Source: Flavobacteriia bacterium
GTDB taxonomy: Bacteria; Bacteroidota; Bacteroidia; Flavobacteriales; Flavobacteriaceae
Assembly: GCA_030626085.1 (NCBI GenBank)
Contig: DAOUPQ010000049.1
Location: forward strand, 1-11,218
Length of the DNA: 11,218 bases
Direction: 5' to 3'
The notes beneath the pieces are model-generated. The model searched no databases. It saw only the letters and a program-made list of their open reading frames with translations, and was not told where the DNA came from. Shown here one piece after another: positions 1 to 7,081 of the stretch. Numbering within the stretch: position 1 is the stretch's first letter; the number at the start of each line of letters is the position of its first letter. Position numbers and translations under genes: made by a program.

Positions 1-1325
1 CACAAAGAAGAGCAAAAGCAACAGTTGATTATATTATTTCAAAAGGGATTGATGCAAGTAGAATTATTGGCAAAGGTTATGGAGAAGAAAAATTGATCAA
101 TAAATGTGTGGATGGTGTTGATTGTAGTAGAGAAGCACATCAAAAGAATCGTAGAACTGAGTTTATTATTACAAACAAGCAAGTAGTAATTAATCATGAT
201 ATTTATGAAAAGATAAATAATAGTCTGGTAATGAATACTAAAAATGATGCAAAGATTGATAAAAACAAAAAACAAATTGAAACTGAATTAATAGAATCTC
301 TTAAAAAAGAGAAGGCATTAACGGTTAATAATACTCAAAAACCAATAGTTTATAGTGATAAATCTATTGATGTTATTTCCGGTAAATCTGAAGACATTAA
401 TAAAGACCTTGCTATCAGTAAACAAAAACAAGAAATTACCACTAACGATATTGTAGAGGTAAATTCAAATAAATTTAACGAGGAAAATAAAGAACTAGCA
501 TTAAATAACAAGCAAGTAGAATATAAACAGGTAAAAACAATAACTAGGAGATCTGATAATAAAGCTGAAAATTATATTGATGATCAAAAGGAAAAAGTTA
601 TTGATAAATTGATAGTTTTAGAAGAAAAGTTTGAAGAGACATCAACTAAAGATTCTAATATGACAGTCAGATTTTTATCAGAAAAAAATAAAATTACTGA
701 ATTTAAAAATGAGATAATTAATAACGAAGCTGCCGGTTGGGCGAATATAATTAATTACAATAATAAAGTTATTTCGTTTAATAAAACCTATAATATATTA
801 TTAAAAAAAGTAAAGGAAAGCCAGGAAACAACGGGTATTGAAAAAATAGATTTAAACAAAGACCTTGCTGAAGGTATCTATGTAAGTAGTTCTAAAAAAG
901 CATTACCAAAAAAAGAAAATAATAATTTAGATGTTAATAATATTCAGGTTATAGCAATGAAAAGGAATGGTAAAGGAAAATATTCAGTAACCAATAGTGC
1001 CAAACAGGCGGATATGATTAAAGTTAGTTTTAAATTATTGCGAAATAAAAATGTAGAACCAGGTAAAAAAGAAGCGCATATAATCTTACAAAATCCTAAA
1101 GGGAAAGTTACTAATGCAAAAGGTGTTTTTACATCAAAAACTACTAATGAAAAGAAAAAATATACTGATTTTACAGTAATCGATTATAATTATAATGATG
1201 TTGATATTGTAATGTTTATTGATAGAAATGGATATAAGTATGAAAAAGGCACATATCCTGTAAAATTATTTTTAGAAGGAGAGTTGATTGCAGAATCTAA
1301 TTTAGATCTCGCCAGCAATTATTAG
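1..1325 (+). CDS. OmpA-family peptidoglycan-associated protein with long C-terminal extension (5' partial)
   Basis: The reading frame is open from base 3, so the gene starts left of the window; a TTG at 93 lies inside a conserved domain and is not the start. Codons 3 to about 173 encode the last part of an OmpA C-terminal domain: QRRAKATVDYI, then a GKGYGE turn, a Cys pair (NKC..VDC) typical of Bacteroidota versions, and the closing NRRTEFII strand. Family knowledge says this domain binds diaminopimelate in peptidoglycan from the periplasm; the second Arg of QRRA is probably a ligand-contacting residue (inference). Most such proteins end near NRR-EF, but this one continues for about 380 residues: a Lys/Asn/Glu-rich linker (about 177-947) and a beta-rich C-terminal domain (about 948-1325) with VSFKLL, NPKGKV and KGTYPVKLFLEGEL segments. 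That last domain resembles conserved flavobacterial modules of unknown function that I recall. The upstream architecture, possibly PorE-like, cannot be seen. Confidence 0.85.
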   Translation, partial: QRRAKATVDYIISKGIDASRIIGKGYGEEKLINKCVDGVDCSREAHQKNRRTEFIITNKQVVINHDIYEKINNSLVMNTKNDAKIDKNKKQIETELIESLKKEKALTVNNTQKPIVYSDKSIDVISGKSEDINKDLAISKQKQEITTNDIVEVNSNKFNEENKELALNNKQVEYKQVKTITRRSDNKAENYIDDQKEKVIDKLIVLEEKFEETSTKDSNMTVRFLSEKNKITEFKNEIINNEAAGWANIINYNNKVISFNKTYNILLKKVKESQETTGIEKIDLNKDLAEGIYVSSSKKALPKKENNNLDVNNIQVIAMKRNGKGKYSVTNSAKQADMIKVSFKLLRNKNVEPGKKEAHIILQNPKGKVTNAKGVFTSKTTNEKKKYTDFTVIDYNYNDVDIVMFIDRNGYKYEKGTYPVKLFLEGELIAESNLDLASNY

Positions 1326-1436
1326 TAAAATCGATTTTTTAAAAATTTTAATCAAACATTAATTTAGAACAATTCCCCTCAAAGGGAAAATTCACTAATT
1401 GAAAAAGAATGTAAATTTTGTTCTATTTTAATCAGT

Positions 1437-1469
1437 CCCCAAACACGTAAGTGTTTGGGGCTTTTTTTT
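1437..1469 (+). terminator. Strong intrinsic terminator after the OmpA-family gene
   Basis: A perfect 10-bp stem (CCCCAAACAC at 1437-1446 paired with GTGTTTGGGG at 1451-1460) closes a GTAA tetraloop of the stable GNRA type. It is followed by C and then eight T. There is no matching A tract on the left, so it should act on + strand transcription only. It lies 111 bases after the stop of the OmpA-family gene. The sequence between is A+T-rich, with no ORF or RNA that I can recognise. Confidence 0.95.
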
Positions 1470-1484
1470 GTTCTAATTTAATTA

Positions 1485-1514
1485 TTTGAGTTTCATTAAT
1501 TATAAATATATTTG
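1485..1514 (+). promoter_or_regulatory. Bacteroidota-type promoter for porZ
   Basis: TTTG at 1485-1488 and TATATTTG at 1507-1514 match the Bacteroidota -33 (TTTG) and -7 (TAnnTTTG) elements exactly, with an 18-base spacer. Transcription would begin near 1519-1521, only about 8-10 bases ahead of the porZ ATG, so the leader is nearly absent. The position just after a terminator supports a new transcription unit here. No experimental start site is available. Confidence 0.7.
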
Positions 1515-1528
1515 GACAAAAGATAATT

Positions 1529-3862
1529 ATGCCGATTTTCTCATTTATTGGTTTAAAAAGAACCTTAAGTCTATTTTTTTATTTTATCGGATTTTTATTG
1601 TTTTCTCAAACTGATTTTAGCGATCAATGGGAAGACTATTACTCTTATAATAATGTAAAAGAATTTACTAAAATTGGAGAGAAAATCTATGCCGCTGCAG
1701 ACAATGCTGTATTTATATACAATGAAAACACATTTGAAATCCAAAAATTTTCTTCGGTTCACGGTTTATCCGGAAAAACGGCAACCTTTATTTATTTTAG
1801 TGAGTTAACACAAAATTTTGTTGTTGGCTATGATACCGGTTTAATTGAGATTGTTGATCAGGATGGAAACATAAATATTGCTAATGATATTGAAAGATTA
1901 GATGTTTCCGGCGAAAAACAGATTAATCATATTAGCGAAAATAATGGCATTTTATATTTATCAACACCTTTTGGAATTGTTGAATACAACTTGAACACTT
2001 TACAATTTGGTGATACTTTTTTTATTGGTCAGGGTTCAATCGCTGTTTTTGTAAATCAAACAACCATATTTAACGAAAGAATATATGCCGCAACTCAAAT
2101 CGGAATATTTTCGGCTGATATCAATAATTCTGAATTAGTAGATTTTAATAACTGGTTACAACCCGAGGGTAATTTATTAGGAAACTTTAGGTCGATATCA
2201 GTTTTTAATGATCACCTTTTTACTTCAAAAAGTAATATACTTTATGAGATTACTTCTGTAAATGTTTTAGATCAGAGAAAAGATTTCCCTAATCAAATAT
2301 TGAATTTGAAGGCTTCTTCTGATTTTTTAACGATCACTAATTTAAAAAAAGCCTATGTTTTAGATAATAACCTCAATCAAAAATTAATAGCTTCAGCAAC
2401 AACAAAGTATAACTTTACTTTGCACACTGCTTTCGCTGAAAGTGACAATATCTATTTAGCGACCAAAGAGTTTGGGGTTTTACATAGAACTTTTTCAAAT
2501 AATAATTATAATGAAATTCATCCGCAAGGACCAACTTCAAATGATGTTTTTTCAATAACCGCAAATAACAATAATCTATGGGTAGTTTACGGAGGATATG
2601 ACGGAGCTTTTACTCCTTTAGGTAAAAGAGCCGGTTACAGTCATTTTAAAGGCGAAGAGAATATTTGGATAAACACAGCGTATAACAATAATTTTCCAGC
2701 TATAGATCTAGTTCATATTACTTTAGATCCAAATGTAGAGAATAAGGCTTATATCAGTTCGTGGAACAGTGGGATTTTGATAGTAGAAAATGATGAACCC
2801 AACATTTTATTAGATGATTCGAATAGTGGTTTAGAGGATCTTTATCCTCCTGGAGATCAAAACTCAAGTATCAGAATAAACGGAACAGCTTTTGATAATC
2901 AAAATAATTTTTGGACTACTAATGCTTGGGTTGCAAATAGATTAAAAAAACAAGATAATTCAGGAAGTTGGACTAGTTTTGATCTTAGCTCAATTATAAC
3001 AAATCAGGCTTTCGGTTTAACCGAATTAATTATTGATAAAACGAATAACATTTGGATAGGATCTAGAAGAAACGGGGCTTTGGTATTTAACGAAAGTGGA
3101 AATCGCAAAAAAGCATTGTTAACTGAAGCCTCAAAAGGTTCTTTACCAGATCCAAATGTAAGAACACTAAAAGTTGATAGAAATAATAGAATCTGGATTG
3201 GGACAAAAAAAGGAATGGTGGTTTATAATAATGCAGGAGGAATATTTGATTCAGATATTTATGATGCGGCTCCTGTAATAATTGAAGATGACGGAATACC
3301 AAAAAAATTATTAGGAGATCAGCCAATAAATAGTATCGCGATTGATGGAGCTGATAATAAATGGTTTGGAACTGATACCGGAGGGGTGTTAAATACCAAT
3401 GCTTCAGGAACAAAAACTTTTAATAATTTTAATAAAGACAATTCTCCTTTGGCATCAAATAGAATTTTAAAAATATCAATTGATAACAGTAATGGAAAAG
3501 TGTTTTTTGCAACCGATAAAGGAATTGTAGCTTTTAACAATAACGTTGCTCCTTACGGAGAAAGCTTAATAGATGTTTATGCTTACCCAAATCCTGTAAA
3601 GAAAGAACATGAAACAGTAACTATTGATGGCAGAAATGGAGAGCATTTACCAAGAGGGACAAATGTTAAGATATTAGATACCGCAGGCAGATTGGTTTTT
3701 GAGATAAATGTTATCGAAAGTCAAGGGTCTAATGGAGGTAAAATAGTTTGGAATAAAACAAATTTAGCAGGAAGAAAAGTTGCTTCAGGTGTATATATTG
3801 TTTTTTTGACCAGTCCTGATAAATCAGAAACAGCAATAACAAAAATTGCAATTATCAATTAA
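1529..3862 (+). CDS. porZ: PorZ-like type IX secretion attachment-complex protein
   Basis: PorZ is a cell-surface component of the T9SS attachment complex (with PorU, PorV and PorQ), which cleaves the sorting domain of secreted cargo and links cargo to anionic LPS; PorZ itself binds that LPS. The 777-residue protein has a signal peptide (about residues 1-27: LKR, then a hydrophobic core ending LLFSQ). The PorZ-typical opening DQWEDYYSYNNV follows, then beta-propeller repeats throughout. The clearest are two-component-regulator propeller type blades near 506-521 (NNIWIGSRRNGALVFN), 553-567 (NRIWIGTKKGMVVYN), 610-622 and 658-671. The C terminus (about 684-777) is a T9SS type A sorting-like domain: YPNP, KILDTAGRLV, then W, G and SGVYIV before a Lys and the end. 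In PorZ this domain is retained. The ATG was chosen because it sits just after a near-consensus promoter and begins a plausible signal peptide. The alternative is another propeller T9SS cargo protein; domain order, length and the recO neighbour favour PorZ. Confidence 0.85.
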   Translation: MPIFSFIGLKRTLSLFFYFIGFLLFSQTDFSDQWEDYYSYNNVKEFTKIGEKIYAAADNAVFIYNENTFEIQKFSSVHGLSGKTATFIYFSELTQNFVVGYDTGLIEIVDQDGNINIANDIERLDVSGEKQINHISENNGILYLSTPFGIVEYNLNTLQFGDTFFIGQGSIAVFVNQTTIFNERIYAATQIGIFSADINNSELVDFNNWLQPEGNLLGNFRSISVFNDHLFTSKSNILYEITSVNVLDQRKDFPNQILNLKASSDFLTITNLKKAYVLDNNLNQKLIASATTKYNFTLHTAFAESDNIYLATKEFGVLHRTFSNNNYNEIHPQGPTSNDVFSITANNNNLWVVYGGYDGAFTPLGKRAGYSHFKGEENIWINTAYNNNFPAIDLVHITLDPNVENKAYISSWNSGILIVENDEPNILLDDSNSGLEDLYPPGDQNSSIRINGTAFDNQNNFWTTNAWVANRLKKQDNSGSWTSFDLSSIITNQAFGLTELIIDKTNNIWIGSRRNGALVFNESGNRKKALLTEASKGSLPDPNVRTLKVDRNNRIWIGTKKGMVVYNNAGGIFDSDIYDAAPVIIEDDGIPKKLLGDQPINSIAIDGADNKWFGTDTGGVLNTNASGTKTFNNFNKDNSPLASNRILKISIDNSNGKVFFATDKGIVAFNNNVAPYGESLIDVYAYPNPVKKEHETVTIDGRNGEHLPRGTNVKILDTAGRLVFEINVIESQGSNGGKIVWNKTNLAGRKVASGVYIVFLTSPDKSETAITKIAIIN

Positions 3863-3864
3863 AA

Positions 3865-4581
3865 ATGCTCGAAAAAACTAAAGCAATTGTATTAACATCA
3901 ATTAAATATGCTGATGCCGATCTAATAGTGAAATGCTATACTGAGATGGGTATAAAAACCTATATGTTAAAACGTATTTTTAAATCTAAGAGCAATAAAT
4001 TAAAAGTGGCATATTTTCAACCGTTAACATTACTAGAAATAATGGCCAATCACAATAATAAAGGCAATTTAAATTCTATTCGCGAAGCTAGGATCTCGTT
4101 TTTTTACACTTCAATTCCAAATAATATTATCAAACAAACCATTGTAATTTTTTTATCAGAAGTATTATCGAATGCCATTCGTGAAGAAGATGAAAATCCA
4201 CCCCTTTTTAAATATTTAAGTACCACATTAAAATGGTTAGATACCCATGAGCATACGGTTAATTTTCATCTGTTATTCTTACTGAATTTAACTAAGCATT
4301 TAGGGTTTTATCCAAAAACAAAAAATATTAAATCACGTTATTTTAATTTAGAGGAGGGAGTGTTTACTGATTTGAAACCTATGTATAATTATATATTTGG
4401 AGAAAATTTAAATACCTTAAATACCTTAATCGGCACAAATTTTGATGTATTAGAGAAATTGAAATTTAACGCAAAATCACGTCAAATGTTTTTAGAGTTT
4501 TTAATTTCATATTATGAATTACATTTACCCGGGTTTAAAAGACCTAAATCATTGTCAGTTTTAAAAGATATTTACAAATAA
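3865..4581 (+). CDS. recO: DNA repair protein RecO
   Basis: RecO works in the cytoplasm in the RecFOR pathway, annealing single strands and helping load RecA onto SSB-coated gaps. The 238-residue length is normal for the family. Residues 1 to about 78 form the OB-fold: TKAIVLTSIKYADADLIVKC, then the conserved KAYFQPL-type segment (here KVAYFQPLTLLEI at 47-59). The helical C-terminal part includes NFHLLFLLNLTKHLGFYP (133-150) and FNLEEGVF (160-167). The only cysteine is C24, so the four-Cys zinc site of some RecO proteins is absent, as I would expect in this phylum. The ATG lies 2 bases after the porZ stop, with no promoter visible between, so it is probably co-transcribed and may be translationally coupled to porZ. 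Confidence 0.93.
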   Translation: MLEKTKAIVLTSIKYADADLIVKCYTEMGIKTYMLKRIFKSKSNKLKVAYFQPLTLLEIMANHNNKGNLNSIREARISFFYTSIPNNIIKQTIVIFLSEVLSNAIREEDENPPLFKYLSTTLKWLDTHEHTVNFHLLFLLNLTKHLGFYPKTKNIKSRYFNLEEGVFTDLKPMYNYIFGENLNTLNTLIGTNFDVLEKLKFNAKSRQMFLEFLISYYELHLPGFKRPKSLSVLKDIYK

Positions 4582-7029
4582 ATGAAAAATGTTATTTTGT
4601 TTTTTATTGTCCTTTTTGGACATTTTTCTTTTGCACAAAATTGTATTGTTTTTGATAAAGATTCACAATTTCCTATTTCTAACGTTTCTATTTCTAATGA
4701 AGATAATAGTTTAAGGGTAATTTCAGATAAAAACGGAATAATCGATCTTTCTCATTTTTCAATGATGGATATATTAACGATTACACATGTCTCTTATGTT
4801 GAGTTAGAATTGTTAAAAAAACAAATTATTGATAATGAAAAAAAAATATTTCTATTAAATAAATCTGAAATTTTAGATGAAGTGTTTTTATCAGCTACCA
4901 AAGGAAAAGAGAGTAGAGCTCGTATAGCGGAACAGGTTGCTGTGTTTTCAAGTAAAGACATTCAAGTATCAATGCCGCAAACTTCAGCTGATATGCTATC
5001 AAATATACCAGGTGTTAAAATACAAAAAACACAATTTGGTGGCGGTAGTCCTGTTTTGAGAGGAATGGAAGCAAATCGTGTATTATTGGTTGTTGACGGT
5101 GTAAGAATGAATAATGCCATTTATCGAAAAGGGCATTTACAAAATGCAATTACAGTTTCACCAAATCTTTTAGATAGAACCGAAGTAATTTTTGGTCCAT
5201 CATCAGTAATATACGGTTCTGATGCTTTAGGAGGCGTAATTCATTATTACACTCGAAAACCACGTACAAGCGATAAAAATCAGATAAATACTGATTTTTT
5301 ATCACGTTATAGCACGGTGAATGATGAAGTTTCACTTTATGGAGGCATAGAATTACAATTTAAAAAATGGGCTTCTTTTACGGCTCTTTCTTATAGTGAT
5401 TTTGGTGACCTTAAAATGGGTAAATACAGAAAACACGGATTTGATAAATGGGGAAAACAGTATTTTTACTCTAATAATACCGATAGTTTTTACAATCCGG
5501 ATCCAATAGAGAATTCTGATCCGGATATCCAAAGAAATACCGGATTTAATCAGCTAGACTTTTTACAAAAATTATTTATTCCTTTAAATAAAAAGGCTGA
5601 GTTGATGTTTAATTTACAATATAGTACATCATCAAATATTCCCAGATTTGACAAGCTTACGGAAATAGATGAAGGTAAATTAAAATATGCTGAATGGTAC
5701 TACGGTCCCCAAAACCGTTTCCTATTATCTACCCAATTATTAATAAAACCCAATTACAATTGGTTGGATGAAGGAACTATAACGTTAGCCTATCAGGATA
5801 TTGATGAATCGAGAATTGACAGGAAATTTGAAAGTTTAAATCGATCATCAAAATTTGAAAATGTAAAAGTATATAGTTTAAATGGTGATTTTACAATACC
5901 CTTAAGAAAGGAAAGAAACTTAGGATACGGATTTGAAGTTGCGTATAATTCTGTAAAATCGACTTCAAAAGGAGACGTTTTGGATGTTAAAGGGAATGAT
6001 ATTATAGGAATTTCAGATACTTATATTGTTCAAACTCGTTATCCTGATGGCGGAAGTGATTATTTGAGTTCGGCAGCTTATGTAGATTACCGACAAGATC
6101 TTTCAAAAAAATCCACATTGAATACTGGCATTAGATTAACCAATACCATTTTAAATGCAAAATGGATTGACACTACTTATATTACCTTACCCGATAGTAA
6201 TATTCATCTAAAAAACACTTCAGTAACTGCAACCATTGGTTATGCTTTTAAACCTAATAAGAACTGGCAAATAAATAGTGTATTATCTTCAGGATTTCGC
6301 TCTCCCAATATTGATGATATAGGTAAAGTTAGAGAAAAAAGGGGCGTATTAACGGTTCCTAATGTAGATCTAAAACCAGAATTTGCTTACAATGCAGAAT
6401 TTGGTGTTATGAAGTATTTTAAAAATAAAAATTATTTATTAAGCTTTACAACTTACTATACTTTATTGGATAATTATATTTATAGAGCACCTTATATTCT
6501 TAACGGAAGCTCTACTTTGATCTATGATGGAGAAGAAGTTGATCTGGTTGCAAATGTCAATAAAAAAACGGCATATATTGCGGGAGGCACCTTTCTTTTT
6601 AAGGGAAAAATAACAAGATCATTTAGTGCACTTGGTACATTAACCACTACTAATGGAAATACTCATGATACGAAAGAGCCCCTTTCTTCAATTCCACCAG
6701 TTTTTGGAAGTTTTGAAATACATTATACCAGAAATAAATTTGAATCAGGATTGGATTTAAAATTTAATGGAAGAAAAGAACTTGAAGATTATAATATAGA
6801 AGAAGGTATTGATAATATCGAAGAAACTCCCTATATTATAGATAGAGAAGCATATTATGGCAGTCCGTCATGGGCTACAATAAATTTCTATTCAAGCTAT
6901 AAAGTTACCAAAAACATTGATTTTTTATTTTCGGTTGATAATATTTTTGATACGCATTATAAAGAATTTGCATCTGCTATAAGTGCTCCGGGAAGAAACT
7001 TTTCTTTTTCTGTATTGGCAAGTTTTTAA
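4582..7029 (+). CDS. TonB-dependent outer-membrane receptor, heme/hemoglobin-receptor-like
   Basis: The 815-residue protein is an outer-membrane active transporter driven by TonB-ExbB-ExbD. A signal peptide ends at about residue 19 (FSFAQ). A carboxypeptidase-regulatory-like domain follows (about 20-95). DEVFLSAT (99-106) is the likely TonB-box region. The plug (about 113-226) is highly conserved: DMLSNIPGVKI, SPVLRGMEANRVLLVVDGVR, then ERTEV-type RTEVIFGPSSVIYGSDALGG. The beta-barrel fills the rest and ends FSFSVLASF, with the terminal Phe usual for barrel insertion. The plug wording and barrel segments such as KYRKHGFDKWG, SSNIPRFDKL and LKYAEWYYGPQ recall the TonB-dependent hemoglobin/transferrin/lactoferrin receptor family. 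The ligand cannot be read from sequence, and no heme-utilisation gene lies nearby. The ATG follows the recO stop codon directly with no spacer, so it should belong to the porZ-recO unit. Confidence 0.9.
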   Translation: MKNVILFFIVLFGHFSFAQNCIVFDKDSQFPISNVSISNEDNSLRVISDKNGIIDLSHFSMMDILTITHVSYVELELLKKQIIDNEKKIFLLNKSEILDEVFLSATKGKESRARIAEQVAVFSSKDIQVSMPQTSADMLSNIPGVKIQKTQFGGGSPVLRGMEANRVLLVVDGVRMNNAIYRKGHLQNAITVSPNLLDRTEVIFGPSSVIYGSDALGGVIHYYTRKPRTSDKNQINTDFLSRYSTVNDEVSLYGGIELQFKKWASFTALSYSDFGDLKMGKYRKHGFDKWGKQYFYSNNTDSFYNPDPIENSDPDIQRNTGFNQLDFLQKLFIPLNKKAELMFNLQYSTSSNIPRFDKLTEIDEGKLKYAEWYYGPQNRFLLSTQLLIKPNYNWLDEGTITLAYQDIDESRIDRKFESLNRSSKFENVKVYSLNGDFTIPLRKERNLGYGFEVAYNSVKSTSKGDVLDVKGNDIIGISDTYIVQTRYPDGGSDYLSSAAYVDYRQDLSKKSTLNTGIRLTNTILNAKWIDTTYITLPDSNIHLKNTSVTATIGYAFKPNKNWQINSVLSSGFRSPNIDDIGKVREKRGVLTVPNVDLKPEFAYNAEFGVMKYFKNKNYLLSFTTYYTLLDNYIYRAPYILNGSSTLIYDGEEVDLVANVNKKTAYIAGGTFLFKGKITRSFSALGTLTTTNGNTHDTKEPLSSIPPVFGSFEIHYTRNKFESGLDLKFNGRKELEDYNIEEGIDNIEETPYIIDREAYYGSPSWATINFYSSYKVTKNIDFLFSVDNIFDTHYKEFASAISAPGRNFSFSVLASF

Positions 7030-7043
7030 ATAATGTACTTTTG
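7014..7043 (+). promoter_or_regulatory. Candidate Bacteroidota-type promoter for tilS-dsbD
   Basis: TACTTTTG at 7036-7043 matches the -7 consensus TAnnTTTG exactly. ATTG at 7014-7017, inside the end of the receptor gene, matches the -33 TTTG at three of four positions, with an 18-base spacer. Transcription would begin near 7048-7050, giving a leader of about 33 bases before the tilS TTG. No terminator is visible between the receptor gene and tilS, so read-through from the upstream unit is also possible. Confidence 0.55.
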
Positions 7044-7081
7044 CTTTTTGAATAATCAGATAATCAATATAAAAACACCAC

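Noticed and set aside
93..95. TTG as the start of the first gene
   Set aside because: The same frame is open back to base 3 and encodes conserved OmpA-domain residues (QRRAKATVDYI), so the true start lies upstream of the window.
39..275. Short - strand open frame rich in Ile and Phe
   Set aside because: It is antisense to the OmpA-family coding sequence; its hydrophobicity follows from the A+T-rich Lys/Asn codons on the other strand.
1373..1388. Small hairpin TTCCC-ctcaaa-GGGAA between the OmpA-family stop and the terminator
   Set aside because: The stem is only 5 bp with no T tract; alone it supports neither a terminator nor an RNA element.
1419..1470. Possible small RNA ending at the terminator
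   Set aside because: The only promoter-like sequence (GTAAATTTTG) has the wrong internal spacing, and the transcript would be little more than the terminator hairpin.
3087..3540. Two overlapping - strand open frames within porZ
   Set aside because: They mirror the repetitive propeller blades of porZ and have biased, Leu/Phe-rich translations without domains.
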